NCBI GenBank assembly: GCA_029974015.1
Contig: JARKUF010000048.1
Span: 1-64,000 of the forward strand
Source of the DNA: Spirochaetota bacterium
GTDB lineage: Bacteria > Spirochaetota > UBA4802 > JAGODF01
Length of the DNA: 64,000 nt
Reading direction: 5' to 3'
Of the stretch, positions 16,967 through 26,317 are shown piece after piece. Position numbers and translations under genes: made by a program. Position 1 is the first letter of the stretch. Each line of letters starts with the position of its first letter. The notes beneath the pieces were generated by a model. That model was not told the origin of the DNA. It was given only the letters and a program-made list of their open reading frames with translations, and did no database searches.

Positions 16967-18544
16967 ATGGCCGAGAACCTCTCTGTGGAGAACAATATCA
17001 AAGCCAGGCAAAAGAAATCGCATAAACCCGAGAAGGCCTCCCGGGTGAGATTCGGGATCAGATACAAGTTTTCCCTGGCCATCCTCACCCTCGTGGCCCT
17101 GGTGATCGTCACCATGGCCGTTTATATGCGGGACGATTCAAGCGATATGCTTCGAAAGGAGATCATCAATTTTGCCGTAAGAGAGGCCGAGAACCTGGCC
17201 TCAATTGCCGAGGAATCCTTTAAAAGCCGTGACGATCTTGCCCTCTCTATGGCAGTAGAGAGCCTCAAGAATGTATCTTCGATAGAGTATGCCTATGTTC
17301 TTGATGAAAAGGCCATGGTCCGCATGTCACTGGACCCCCAAAAAAACGGGATGGATTTGAGTAAGGACCGGGCCACCATAGGGGCGATGAAACATAAAGA
17401 CACTAAGAAGATAACCAGAACCTCGCTTCCCGACGAAAAGGAGAAAGGCGGTATCATCTATGATTTTTCCCGCCCTTTCAATAATCCTCTAAATAAAACC
17501 TGGCAGGGTGTTGTCCGCCTTGGGTTCTCGGACAGAATTATACGGGAAAAAATCGCCAACATCACCCGCAATATCATCATCATGGCGCTCATCTTTTTGG
17601 GTGTGGCAATCCTGGGGTCCTTCCTCCTCGCGGGGTATATCATTCGCCCAATCAGGAAGATTACGGAGGGGGCCGCTATCATCGGTACGGGGGACCTTGA
17701 ATACCGCATCGACCTTACAAGCTCTGATGAGCTGGGACAACTTGCAAGGGAATTCAATATGATGACCACCCAGCTCAAGAAAGGCAAGGAGATGGAAATA
17801 GAAAAAAAGCTACAGGATGAACAGATATCCGTGGCCAAGGAGATCCAGGAAGGCCTCAATCCAATGGGCTTTTACAACAAGGGCGGAGTTGAGATCAAGG
17901 GATATACCAGGGCCGCCAAGGGGGTTGGCGGGGACTATTTCGATTATATCGACGTAAATGAGTATATGGTGGGGGCCCTCATAAGCGACGTGTCCGGGAA
18001 GGGAATTCCCGCCTCTCTGGTCATGGTGATGATCCGAACGGTCTTCTCAACGTATATCAAAGGCCGGGAAGTGAACTGCGCGAAGGTGGTCCGGGCCATC
18101 AATGACAGCCTTAGCGCCGATTTCGCCATCGACAAGTTCGCCACCCTCTTTTTTATGATATACGACCGCCGTACCGGAGAGCTTTCCTTCTCGAATGCGG
18201 GGCATGGCCCCCTGCGGTGCTACAGGAGCGACAGGGGGGCCTTTACCGTGAGCAAGCTAGAAGGGGTCCCCATCGGAATCATGGAAGATGTCGAATACAA
18301 GCAGGCGAAGGTGACGCTCAACGTGGGCGATTTCGTCATTCTCAACACCGACGGAATTACGGAGATGCGCAATGAGGCAAAGGAGGAATATGGTTATGGG
18401 AGGCTCCAGCGTTTGCTCCTCGCGAACCACGGGTTGAACGCGAAAGATATGGTTGACCTCATCGTCGGTGATGTGGACGCCTTCAGGGGCGGGGCCGAGC
18501 CCCACGACGACATGACCCTTTTGGTGTTGAGGCGTACGGACTGA
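16967..18544 (+). CDS. Membrane sensor with HAMP domain and PP2C/SpoIIE-type serine phosphatase
   Basis: 525 aa from ATG 16967 (GAGGA 7 nt upstream; ATGs at 16940 and 16961 overlap the TPR gene). Order: TM1 (about 34-54), an extracytoplasmic sensor region of about 150 residues, TM2 (IIIMALIFLGVAILGSFLLA), HAMP (IRPIRKITEGAAIIGTGDLE), a short coil, then a PPM/SpoIIE phosphatase with KGVGGDYFDYI, ISDVSGKGIPASLVM, SNAGHGP, LNTDGITEMRN and PHDDMTLLVL, so all metal-binding Asp positions appear present. Such proteins dephosphorylate STAS antagonists in partner-switching systems; a STAS gene lies 18 nt away on the other strand. The two are a likely enzyme-substrate pair. Confidence 0.93.
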   Translation: MAENLSVENNIKARQKKSHKPEKASRVRFGIRYKFSLAILTLVALVIVTMAVYMRDDSSDMLRKEIINFAVREAENLASIAEESFKSRDDLALSMAVESLKNVSSIEYAYVLDEKAMVRMSLDPQKNGMDLSKDRATIGAMKHKDTKKITRTSLPDEKEKGGIIYDFSRPFNNPLNKTWQGVVRLGFSDRIIREKIANITRNIIIMALIFLGVAILGSFLLAGYIIRPIRKITEGAAIIGTGDLEYRIDLTSSDELGQLAREFNMMTTQLKKGKEMEIEKKLQDEQISVAKEIQEGLNPMGFYNKGGVEIKGYTRAAKGVGGDYFDYIDVNEYMVGALISDVSGKGIPASLVMVMIRTVFSTYIKGREVNCAKVVRAINDSLSADFAIDKFATLFFMIYDRRTGELSFSNAGHGPLRCYRSDRGAFTVSKLEGVPIGIMEDVEYKQAKVTLNVGDFVILNTDGITEMRNEAKEEYGYGRLQRLLLANHGLNAKDMVDLIVGDVDAFRGGAEPHDDMTLLVLRRTD

Positions 18545-18562
18545 AAAACGGAGACAGAACAG

Positions 18563-18886
18563 TCAGATAAGTTCGTTTTCGTTTTCGACGATGGTGAAAA
18601 ACCTGTCGAGGGTGGCCAGCTTGAGGATGTTGAGAACATCCTCATGGATGTTCAGGAGGCTGAACTTGCCGCTGTGGGCTTTCATCTTTTTTTGTCCCGC
18701 CACGAGGGCCCCGATTCCGGACGAGTCCATGTAGTTCACGTTTTTCATGTCAACGACCACGCTGGAATAACTGCCGTCGGTAACGGAGAAAAGGACCTTC
18801 TTGAGATCGCTCACGTTGTACAGGTCTATCTCGCCGCTTACGGCGATGACCTTGTGTTCGCCGAGGTCTTTTACCTCAATCTCCAT
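18563..18886 (-). CDS. STAS-domain anti-sigma factor antagonist
   Basis: 107 aa, a complete STAS domain. KVIAVSGEIDLYNVSDLKK opens it, and the phosphorylatable serine lies in VNYMDSSGIGALVAG. Family members bind anti-sigma kinases unless phosphorylated on this Ser and are reactivated by SpoIIE-type phosphatases. It converges on the membrane SpoIIE phosphatase gene with 18 nt between, which supports pairing. No anti-sigma kinase (HATPase) is in the window, so the circuit is incomplete here. Confidence 0.93.
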   Translation of the reverse strand: MEIEVKDLGEHKVIAVSGEIDLYNVSDLKKVLFSVTDGSYSSVVVDMKNVNYMDSSGIGALVAGQKKMKAHSGKFSLLNIHEDVLNILKLATLDRFFTIVENENELI

Positions 18887-19065
18887 CGGATCCTCCAGCC
18901 GTGTATTGTGACGCTTTCAGGGGCGGTAGTAGAAAAACGATTCGGGAAGAAGTATACTGGATGCCCCGTTCTTGTCAATGATTTCCTTGGCGATTTTTAT
19001 AACACCGCCCTGTTTTATGTCAAGAAATAAGAGTACCCGGCGATATATTTTTTACTATTAGATAA

Positions 19066-19184
19066 GGCAACCTCTAATAATCAGGATTTTCCGCCCGCTT
19101 TCGGCGGGCGGAAAATCCTGAGTCCTGAGTATGCCAGTAGTTACAGTTTACGGAAACCTCAAAAATTTATTTTTTAGAAGTTCC
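19066..19184 (-). repeat. Dispersed palindromic element, copy R4 (full length, 119 bp)
   Basis: Best complete copy in reverse orientation. End module GGCAACCTCTAATAATC, then a GC hairpin with 19-bp arms (TCAGGATTTTCCGCCCGC against GCGGGCGGAAAATCCTGA), linker GTCCTGAGTATGCCAGTAGT, then the AT-rich hairpin ending TTTAGAAGTTCC. GATAA flanks both sides (19061-19065 and 19185-19189), which may be a target-site duplication or chance. In the rest of the 338-nt gap (18887-19224) I see nothing further. Confidence 0.85.
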
Positions 19185-19224
19185 GATAAGTAATGCCGAT
19201 CAATGTAGTCTGTGAAACAGGGGT

Positions 19225-20610
19225 TTATTTCACGAAAAGTTTGTCGATGAACTCGGACAGGTCGAGAAAATTCCGGACCTCCTTCATTTCGTTACAGTAG
19301 GGCATGTACAACTCGGCGATGCTGTCGCTCCAGGCCCAGAGGTGCCGGCGGTCGGGATTGAGCCAGAAGAGGTTGCGGCAGCGCTCGGTGATGCGTATAA
19401 AACTGTCCAGGCCCGGGTCCTGGTTGTTGTTCCGCCCGTCCCCCAGGACCAGGACAGTGGTTTTCGAGGTCAGAGAATCGCTGTATTCGCGTATGAACTG
19501 GGTAAAACACCGTCCGTAGTTGCTTCCCCAGCCATAGGTGAAATTAGTGTCGGAGAAGATGGAGTTCACCGCCCGCTCCGGGTCCATCTCCATAAAAAGA
19601 GGTGTAATTTCCACCATATTGCTTATGAAGGCGAAGCTCCTGACTTTCGAAAAAAGGCCCTGGAGAGTATAGGTAAGAAGAAGCATGAACCGGGAATACT
19701 GGCTCACGGAGCTCGAGATGTCGCACAGTACAACGAGCTGGGGGCGGTCAATCTTCCGGTCCCTGCGATAGATACGGAAGGGCGTTCCGCCGTACTGGAG
19801 GTTTTTTCTGAGGGTCCGCTTGATGTCGATGCCCCCCCGCTTCACCTTCTTTTTCCTGAGGGACACCCTGTTTTTAAGCTTCTGGCCGAAACGCTTTATG
19901 AGTTCCCTCATCTCCTTCACTTCTTCGGGGGTGAGGCGATAGATGTACCTGTTCAGGAGGTACTCGTCCCGTTTGTTAATTACGCGGCCCGTGGTTTTCT
20001 CAAAGACGCGGCGGCGTATCCTTTCCCGGACCATTCCCTCGATGAAATCATCATCATCATCCGCGCGGTCTCCCCGGCCAGTCATGTCCGTATCCATTGA
20101 GGCTTCCGGACTTCGGGAGCGTACGTTGAACAGGAGCTGTCCCAGGGCACCGGAGGAGGAGGACTCCTGGGGGTTTTCAAGGAGAATTTTTATGATCTCC
20201 TGGGGGGACTTCTCCGGGTTCTCGCCGATCACCGTGTCCACCAGGGCCTCAATCTCCTCCATGAGCCGGTCCATCTCTTCGTCGGTCATGCCGGTGCGCT
20301 TCCCGGAGGTTTCTGCGTTGAGGGCGTCCTGTAGGAAGATATTGAAGTCGAAACCCTTTTGCCCGCTCTTTTTTTCAAAAAACTCGGCGAAACAGCGGTC
20401 GAATACCGGGATGTCGGTGTAGTCTTTCACGAGTGTGGTGGCGAGGGATTGGCGGAAAACGTCCCTGTCGCAGGGATCTACATGGCACATCGCCTCGAAC
20501 ATGTCGAGGACTTCCACAGTGGAGATGGTCACTCCTGCGTCTTTTAAAACGCTGGTGAAGTCAAGGAACTTCGTCTGTATGTCGTGCTGTTCGTCCCTTT
20601 CCCTTGGCAT
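19225..20610 (-). CDS. CoxE-like VWA domain protein
   Basis: 461 aa. The N-terminal half is helical and charged (FLDFTSVLKDAGVTISTVEV is the usual CoxE opening). The C-terminal von Willebrand A domain has a MIDAS-type sequence LVVLCDISSSVSQYSRFML (DxSxS), a threonine-containing region, and VLVLGDGRNNNQDPG. VWA/CoxE proteins work with MoxR AAA+ ATPases as metal-insertion or chaperone pairs, and the MoxR-type gene lies immediately upstream, 29 nt away. The client is not identified: no carbon monoxide dehydrogenase or other metalloenzyme is near. Confidence 0.88.
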   Translation of the reverse strand: MPRERDEQHDIQTKFLDFTSVLKDAGVTISTVEVLDMFEAMCHVDPCDRDVFRQSLATTLVKDYTDIPVFDRCFAEFFEKKSGQKGFDFNIFLQDALNAETSGKRTGMTDEEMDRLMEEIEALVDTVIGENPEKSPQEIIKILLENPQESSSSGALGQLLFNVRSRSPEASMDTDMTGRGDRADDDDDFIEGMVRERIRRRVFEKTTGRVINKRDEYLLNRYIYRLTPEEVKEMRELIKRFGQKLKNRVSLRKKKVKRGGIDIKRTLRKNLQYGGTPFRIYRRDRKIDRPQLVVLCDISSSVSQYSRFMLLLTYTLQGLFSKVRSFAFISNMVEITPLFMEMDPERAVNSIFSDTNFTYGWGSNYGRCFTQFIREYSDSLTSKTTVLVLGDGRNNNQDPGLDSFIRITERCRNLFWLNPDRRHLWAWSDSIAELYMPYCNEMKEVRNFLDLSEFIDKLFVK

Positions 20611-20639
20611 GATAAAACTTCATTCAGCTATTGGATGTG

Positions 20640-21548
20640 TCAATGGGCGAAAATTTCCTTTCTGTTTTTCTTCGCCAGTTCTATGTCTTTTTCGTATTTA
20701 AGGAGAAAGTTCAGGGTGCGTATCGCCTCATCTTCCTTCAGGACTTCGCAGCCGAGAAGGGTGAGGGCCTTCGCCCAGTCTAATGTCTCGCTGATACTCG
20801 GGTCTTTTTTCATGGGGAGCTCCCTTATCCGGTGGACCGCCCGGACGAGTTCCGCCACGAGGGCGGCCCCGCATTCGGGCACTTTAAGGGAGACGATCTT
20901 TTCCTCGAGTTCGCGGGTGGGATAATCTATGTAAAGGTGCAGGCACCGCCGTTTCAGGGCGTCGGACATCTCCCGGGCGTTGTTCGACGTCAGGAGGACG
21001 AAGGGCCTGTGGGCCGCTTTCACGGTCCCGATTTCGGGGATGGAAACCTGGAAGTCCGAGAGGACTTCCAGAAGAAAGGCCTCGAACTCCGAGTCCGATT
21101 TGTCGATCTCGTCGATGAGGAGCACTGTGGGGCGGGGGCTCGTGACCGCCTGAAGGATGGGCCTTGGAATGAGGAATTTTTCCGAAAAGAACACGTCCTC
21201 CTCTCCTGATAGGCGGTTGACAGCGTCGGACAGGGTCTTCTCGTTTTCCATGATGCATGAGAGTTTGTCTTTCAATATTTGTGTGTAGAGTAGCTGTTTG
21301 GCGTATTCCCACTCGTAGAGGGCTTTCGCTTCGTCGAGGCCTTCGTAGCATTGTAGACGGATCAGGTCCATTCCAAGGGAGGAGGCCACGCACTTTCCGA
21401 GTTCGGTTTTCCCAACCCCTGCGGGGCCTTCCACGAGGACCGGCTTCTCCATCTTCATCGCCAGGAAGACAGTTGTGGCGATTTCCGCCGAGCAGATATA
21501 TTTTTCCTTTTCCAGGGACTCTATGGTGCTGGCTACATCAATGAACAT
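20640..21548 (-). CDS. MoxR-family AAA+ ATPase
   Basis: 302 aa. Walker A is VEGPAGVGKTELGK, Walker B VLLIDEIDKSDSEFEAFLLE, sensor 1 FVLLTSNNARE, then the arginine region LKRRCLHLYIDYP. This is the MoxR/CoxD group, hexameric chaperone-like ATPases partnered with VWA proteins. It is the promoter-proximal gene of a two-gene minus operon with the CoxE-like gene. Its 5' gap (21549-21734) contains two short GC palindromes but no convincing promoter. Confidence 0.92.
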   Translation of the reverse strand: MFIDVASTIESLEKEKYICSAEIATTVFLAMKMEKPVLVEGPAGVGKTELGKCVASSLGMDLIRLQCYEGLDEAKALYEWEYAKQLLYTQILKDKLSCIMENEKTLSDAVNRLSGEEDVFFSEKFLIPRPILQAVTSPRPTVLLIDEIDKSDSEFEAFLLEVLSDFQVSIPEIGTVKAAHRPFVLLTSNNAREMSDALKRRCLHLYIDYPTRELEEKIVSLKVPECGAALVAELVRAVHRIRELPMKKDPSISETLDWAKALTLLGCEVLKEDEAIRTLNFLLKYEKDIELAKKNRKEIFAH

Positions 21549-21734
21549 GGCCTACTCCGTGCTTTTTTACCACTTTCCCTGTCAGCGGTCCAAATGCAAG
21601 TAAATTAAACGGTTTTTTTCTTATGGCGGGGGTGCAGCTTTCGCACGGGGAAAACAATATCTTATTAGGCGGACAGTCCGGTTATACCTTTCAGGAAGAT
21701 ATCTTCGCCCCCGGAGGGGGGCTTATACTGTGTG

Positions 21735-22685
21735 TCATTTTTTTAGGGAAGCAAGGAGTGAAAGGTCGTCAAGCCGCATGGAAAGTTCAGAAGTGCCCGA
21801 GTTGTCGGCCTCCTTAACGATGGCTTCCAGTTCCTTGAACACGGCAAGGACCTGAAAAATATCCGCCCCCTCCGTGGGGACCCTTTCTCCGGCAAGGGCC
21901 GCCGAAAGGACGGTGCGGGTCGCCGTCCTCTGGGCGCGGAGAAGGTCCTCAATACGGACGAGCATGTCGCTGTCGCAGAGGCCCAGCGCAAGCAATTTCC
22001 CGGCCAGGTGCATTTCCGCTGAAATATACGACTCCATCATGAGGCTTCTTTCCGCAAGGCCCCATCTTTTGAGGCATCGCCGCAGGGCCCCGGGACCAGT
22101 CGTGATGAGGTTTTCCCGCGGGACTGCGAAGCCTTCAAGGGAAAGGGAAGCGTGGCTTGTTGTCCGCAGCATCGGAAGTGAAAGATCAACAAGCGAGGCT
22201 TCAGGTAAAAGAGAGCGGGGCAGGCAGAGAAGGGCGTCCGTTTTTTCCGAACCACGCCAGCGCGCCGTCACCATGACAAGGTCCGCCTGGAGGCCGCCTG
22301 TAATGTATTTCTTCCTGCCCGTGATGATTATATTCCCGCCTTCTTCATGGATGTAAACCGGAAAGTCCCTGTCCTCGGAATGGGCCAGGGCGCCGATTTC
22401 TACGGGCGTTATGGAAGAGAGGAAGGGTAGGGGGGAGCGGGCCTCATCGGCGAGGTCTTTCGCGAAGGCCCGCACCAGGGTGGCCTGTACTATCCAGAGG
22501 ATTGCCAGGCCCAGGTCCCCCGCCTCCAGGGCGGCCATCGCCGAAGGCAGGGAGCTTCCATCGCGGTACGCCGTGAGGTCCGGGGGAAAGGCCCCTGCGA
22601 AATCGCGCCAGGCCCCGAGTGCCGCGGCCCTGTCGGCGCATCGGGCGGAGTAGCTCTTTCCGAGGGCCGTAAAAATATTGGACAC
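21735..22685 (-). CDS. Acyl-CoA dehydrogenase-like flavoprotein (short, divergent)
   Basis: 316 aa, about 60-70 residues shorter than typical acyl-CoA dehydrogenases. Residues about 100-200 follow the middle beta domain (HEEGGNIIITGRKKYITGGL, VMVTARWRGSEKTDALLCLP, LPMLRTTSHASLSLEGFAVP), followed by helical C-terminal regions (GLAERSLMMESYISAEMHLA). The N-terminal domain is reduced, and I do not see the catalytic Glu in a standard context, so it may be a divergent or non-catalytic member. It starts 18 nt after argG and is probably co-transcribed with it, without an obvious link to arginine synthesis. Confidence 0.7.
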   Translation of the reverse strand: MSNIFTALGKSYSARCADRAAALGAWRDFAGAFPPDLTAYRDGSSLPSAMAALEAGDLGLAILWIVQATLVRAFAKDLADEARSPLPFLSSITPVEIGALAHSEDRDFPVYIHEEGGNIIITGRKKYITGGLQADLVMVTARWRGSEKTDALLCLPRSLLPEASLVDLSLPMLRTTSHASLSLEGFAVPRENLITTGPGALRRCLKRWGLAERSLMMESYISAEMHLAGKLLALGLCDSDMLVRIEDLLRAQRTATRTVLSAALAGERVPTEGADIFQVLAVFKELEAIVKEADNSGTSELSMRLDDLSLLASLKK

Positions 22686-22702
22686 AGATCCAGCCCCGCG
22701 TA

Positions 22703-23908
22703 TCAGCCTCGTTCTTTCTTCATGAGGGCTTCGACTTTGATTTGGAGGCCGAAGATGTTCATGAAACCCGAGGCGTCTTTCTGGTCGTACAGGGTCCCCG
22801 CGTCGAAGGTGGCGATTTCGGGGTTATAGAGGGTCAATGGGGACTTCCTTCCCACCACGGTGCAGCTTCCCTTGTAAAGCTTCACCCGCACTGTCCCCGT
22901 TACGTTCTCCTGGGTCTTGTCTATAAAGGCGTCCAGGGCCTCGCGGCGCCGGGTGAACCAGAGCCCGTTGTAGACAAGAGTAGCGTATTCGTTTGCCAGA
23001 TTGTCTTTCAAATGCTGGGTGTCACGGTCTATGGTGATAGATTCCAGGTCACGGTGGGCCGCGAGAAGAACCGTCCCCGCCGGCGTTTCGTACACGCCGC
23101 GGGACTTGATCCCCACTAGGCGGTTTTCCACGATGTCCACGCGTCCCACTCCATTGTTCCCCGCGATTGTATTGAGCTTTTTCATTAAGGATGCCGGGGA
23201 AAGCTTCTCGCCGTCAAGCGACACGGGAACGCCCTTTTCGAAACCGATTTCAACGTACACGGGAACGTCCGGCGCCTTCTCAGGTGAAGTCGTCAGGACG
23301 AACATGCTCTCATCGGGCTCGCGGTAGGGGTCTTCCAGAATGCCTCCTTCGAAAGAGATGTGCAGGAGGTTTCTGTCCATGCTGTAGGGTTTGTCCTTTG
23401 ATACGGGGACTGGAATTCCGTGCTTCTCGGCGTAATCGAAAAGAAGGGAGCGGGAGTTGAGGTCCCAGATCCTCCAGGGGGCGATGATGTTCAGTTGCGG
23501 CGCAAGGGCCTTGAAGCCCATCTCGAAGCGCACCTGGTCATTTCCCTTGCCGGTGGAGCCGTGGCACACGGCGTCGGCGCCTTCTTTGAGGGCGATTTCC
23601 ACATGCTTCTTAGCGATAACGGGCCTGGCGAGGGAGGTCCCCAGGAGATAGCGGTTTTCGTAGATGGCGTTCGCCTTGATTGCCTGAAACACATAGTCCC
23701 GGGCGAACTCTTCCCTGAGGTCTTCAATATAGCATTTCGAGGCGCCGGTTTTAATCGCCTTTTCATTGAGGCCGTAGAGCTCCTCCTCCTGCCCCACATC
23801 GGCGGCAAAGCAGACCACCTCGCAGTTATATGTTTCCAGCAGCCACTTTACTATCACCGAGGTGTCGAGTCCCCCGGAGTACGCGAGAACGACTTTCTTC
23901 ACTTTCAT
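22703..23908 (-). CDS. argG: Argininosuccinate synthase
   Basis: 401 aa, standard family length; joins citrulline and aspartate with ATP in arginine synthesis. The PP-loop [15 protein letters not shown] lies at the N-terminus. Other signatures are [31 protein letters not shown] and the C-terminal [16 protein letters not shown]. The start at 23908 is chosen over an upstream frame to 24022 because of the family N-terminus and an AAAGGTG site. It lies 219 nt downstream of argF in an arginine cluster (argJ, OMP, argD, argF, argG), with its own candidate promoter in the gap. Confidence 0.97.
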   Translation of the reverse strand: MKVKKVVLAYSGGLDTSVIVKWLLETYNCEVVCFAADVGQEEELYGLNEKAIKTGASKCYIEDLREEFARDYVFQAIKANAIYENRYLLGTSLARPVIAKKHVEIALKEGADAVCHGSTGKGNDQVRFEMGFKALAPQLNIIAPWRIWDLNSRSLLFDYAEKHGIPVPVSKDKPYSMDRNLLHISFEGGILEDPYREPDESMFVLTTSPEKAPDVPVYVEIGFEKGVPVSLDGEKLSPASLMKKLNTIAGNNGVGRVDIVENRLVGIKSRGVYETPAGTVLLAAHRDLESITIDRDTQHLKDNLANEYATLVYNGLWFTRRREALDAFIDKTQENVTGTVRVKLYKGSCTVVGRKSPLTLYNPEIATFDAGTLYDQKDASGFMNIFGLQIKVEALMKKERG

Positions 23909-23993
23909 GGAATGCACCTTTAAATTATGGTATGTGATTGCGGGTGATAAGCCTGCCGCGCCTGTTGCCCTCGTTCCGGGCCGTGGCGGGATA

Positions 23994-24022
23994 ATAATGA
24001 AACAGGGGCTTTTTAAGGTCAA
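23994..24022 (-). promoter_or_regulatory. Candidate argG promoter
   Basis: On the minus strand: TTGACC (24017-24022), 17-nt spacer, CATTAT (23994-23999), about 86 nt upstream of the argG start, in the argF-argG gap. By eye only; no ARG-box-like palindrome was recognised. Confidence 0.4.
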
Positions 24023-24075
24023 GAATTTATGGGGTCGCCGTCATTTCCGGTGCGTAGTCCCGGGGGATGAAATAG

Positions 24076-24132
24076 AGTGAAGGGAAGGCCGTTTTTTTAT
24101 GCCGTCGGTAGGCCGGCCTTGGGGTCTTCACT
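24076..24132 (-). other. Inverted repeat over the end of argF
   Basis: Two-step stem: AGTGAAG (24076-24082) with CTTCACT (24126-24132), and AAGGCCG (24085-24091) with CGGCCTT (24114-24120). It overlaps the argF stop codon. No T-tract follows on the minus strand, so it is a weak candidate terminator or an mRNA 3'-end stabiliser. Confidence 0.4.
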
Positions 24133-25081
24133 GCCGCTCATTGTTTAGAATGAGGGTGCAAAGAAGGGCCTTCTGGATGTGGAGCCTGTTTTCCGCCTGT
24201 TCAAAGACAATGGACACCTCGGAATCCATGACATCGGCGTCTATTTCCTCTCCGCGGTGGGCCGGCAGGCAGTGCATCACCCGGCAGGCCGGTGCGCTTC
24301 TTTCCACGAGCTTCTGTGTGATCTTGTAATCCTGAAGCGCGTTTCTCCGCTCCATGGCCCCCTCCTCCTGGCCCATGCTCACCCAGACGTCGGTGTAGAG
24401 AAAATCGGCATTTTCCGCCGCCATATACGGGTCCGTGGTAATATCAATCTTTGACCCGGAAGAGGAGGAAAGCTCATGGGCTTTGCGCACTGCCTCAGTA
24501 TCTGGCATGTAGTTTTTGGGCGTGGCAACGGATATGTCGGCCCCCAGGAGGGCGGCGCAGAGCAGGAGGCTGTTGGCCATATTGTTGCCGTCGCCAACAT
24601 AGGCGAGCTTGACTTTCCGGACGTCCCCGCGAAGCTCGTAGATGGTGAAAAAATCCGCCAGGGCCTGGCATGGATGATAGCTGTCCGTGAGGCCGTTGAT
24701 TACTGGAACGCAGGCGTTTTTCGCCAGGTCAACAACGCTTTCGTGGGAGAATGTCCGAATCATTATGGCATCGGCATACCGCGAGAGGACTTTCGCCGTA
24801 TCGCCCACGGTCTCGCCGCGCCCAAGCTGGATGTCGTCCTTTCCCAGGAAGAGGGCATGCCCGCCAAGCTGGTTCATCCCGACTTCAAAGGAGACCCTGG
24901 TCCGGGTGGACTGCTTCTCAAAGATCATTGCCAGGGACCTTCCCGAAAGAAGGTCGTGGCGCCTGCCGCGCTTAAGCGCCGTCTTGAGCTTTGAAGCGAA
25001 CTTAAAAAGCAGAAGGACCTCTTCCCCGGAAAGGTCGGTGACCGTGAGAAGGTCTCTTGTGGATGTGTGGGGTATCCTCAC
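24128..25081 (-). CDS. argF: Ornithine carbamoyltransferase
   Basis: 317 aa, standard length; makes citrulline from ornithine and carbamoyl phosphate. Diagnostic motifs: carbamoyl-phosphate loop STRTRVSFEVG, HPCQALADF, the ornithine-specific region DVWVSMGQE and HCLPAHRGEE. The start overlaps the argD stop by 4 nt, so it is translationally coupled to the aminotransferase. Complete and intact. Confidence 0.97.
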   Translation of the reverse strand: MRIPHTSTRDLLTVTDLSGEEVLLLFKFASKLKTALKRGRRHDLLSGRSLAMIFEKQSTRTRVSFEVGMNQLGGHALFLGKDDIQLGRGETVGDTAKVLSRYADAIMIRTFSHESVVDLAKNACVPVINGLTDSYHPCQALADFFTIYELRGDVRKVKLAYVGDGNNMANSLLLCAALLGADISVATPKNYMPDTEAVRKAHELSSSSGSKIDITTDPYMAAENADFLYTDVWVSMGQEEGAMERRNALQDYKITQKLVERSAPACRVMHCLPAHRGEEIDADVMDSEVSIVFEQAENRLHIQKALLCTLILNNERQ

Positions 25082-26295
25082 GATTCTTTGCCCGTTTCAT
25101 CGAAAAGTTTTTCAAGGATGGCCAGGCCTTCATTGATCGTCTTCATGTCGATGGTGAGGGGAGGCATGATCCTCAGCACTTTTTCGGCCGTGCAGTTGAT
25201 CACCAGCCCCATTTCCAGGGCCCGGTTCACCAGGGACATTCCGGGGCGGTCAAGCTCCAGGCCGATGTGGAGCCCCAGGCCCCTGATGTCGGTGATGAAT
25301 GGTGCTTTTTTCCTCATGGCGCTAATTCTTTTACGTATATAGTCGCCCTTCTTTGTCACCTGGTCCATGAATCCGGCTTTACCTATGGTTTTTAGAACGG
25401 CCGCGGCGGCCGCGCACGCGAGGTGGTTTCCGCCGAAGGTGGTCCCGTGACTTCCCTTTTCGAAGGCCGCGGCGGCCTTATCGACGGCGTGAATGGCGCC
25501 GATGGGAACGCCGCCGCCTAACCCCTTGGCGAAGGTGAGGATGTCGGGCTTGATTCCGAAGTGTCGGTAAGCGCAGAACTTCCCGGTCCGTCCCACGCCG
25601 GTCTGGACTTCGTCGATGATGAGGAGTACTCCCCTGTCCCGGCAGAGCTTTTCGGTTTTTTGTATAAAATCACGGTTGACCAGCCGTATGCCGCCTTCGC
25701 CCTGTATGAGCTCCGTAATGGCCGCGCAAATGTTCTGGTTCCGTTCCAACTCAGCTTTGACGGCATCGAAATCGTTGAAGGGGAGGAAGATGAACCCCGG
25801 GAGCAGTGGTTCAAATCCTTTTTTGATCTTATCCTGCCCGGTGGCGGACATTGCGCCAAAGGTCCTGCCGTGGAACGAACCCGAGAATGCGATGATCTGG
25901 CAGCGGTCTTTGGACAGGGAAGCGCCGTAACGCCGTGCTAACTTGATGGCGGCTTCGTTGGCTTCGGCGCCGCTGTTGGTGAACAGGGTCCTCCCCGGGA
26001 AGGTGAGGGAGGAGATGAGCCGCCCCGCCTCGTTCTGTTCCCGGTTGAAGAACCAGTTGGAACTGTGGAGAATCCGGTCCACCTGGTTGTGAAGCGCCCT
26101 GGAGAGGGCGCTGTGTCCGTATCCCAATGATGAGACGGCTATGCCCGCGAAGAAATCGACGTACCGCCTGTTGTTCTGGTCGAAGAGGTATGATTTTTCG
26201 CCCCGTACGAAGCAAACCGGAAGGCGGTCGCCGTAGTTCTGAAAGAGATGGCTTTTGTCGTCTTTTTGTATAGCTTCAAGTTTTCGGCACTTCAT
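25078..26295 (-). CDS. argD: Acetylornithine aminotransferase
   Basis: 405 aa from the ATG at 26295 (AGGAG 7 nt upstream; the frame extends to 26358 but without family similarity). PLP class-III aminotransferase: TNSGAEANEAAIKLAR, AFSGSFHGRTFGAMSATGQ, LLIIDEVQTGVGRTGKF, and PLP-lysine ILTFAKGLGGGVPIGA. With argF 4 nt overlapped downstream and argJ nearby, N-acetylornithine (or succinyl-diaminopimelate) transamination is the expected role. argB, argC and argH are not in the window. Confidence 0.95.
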   Translation of the reverse strand: MKCRKLEAIQKDDKSHLFQNYGDRLPVCFVRGEKSYLFDQNNRRYVDFFAGIAVSSLGYGHSALSRALHNQVDRILHSSNWFFNREQNEAGRLISSLTFPGRTLFTNSGAEANEAAIKLARRYGASLSKDRCQIIAFSGSFHGRTFGAMSATGQDKIKKGFEPLLPGFIFLPFNDFDAVKAELERNQNICAAITELIQGEGGIRLVNRDFIQKTEKLCRDRGVLLIIDEVQTGVGRTGKFCAYRHFGIKPDILTFAKGLGGGVPIGAIHAVDKAAAAFEKGSHGTTFGGNHLACAAAAAVLKTIGKAGFMDQVTKKGDYIRKRISAMRKKAPFITDIRGLGLHIGLELDRPGMSLVNRALEMGLVINCTAEKVLRIMPPLTIDMKTINEGLAILEKLFDETGKES

Positions 26296-26317
26296 GGCGC
26301 GGCTCCTAAAACAATAA

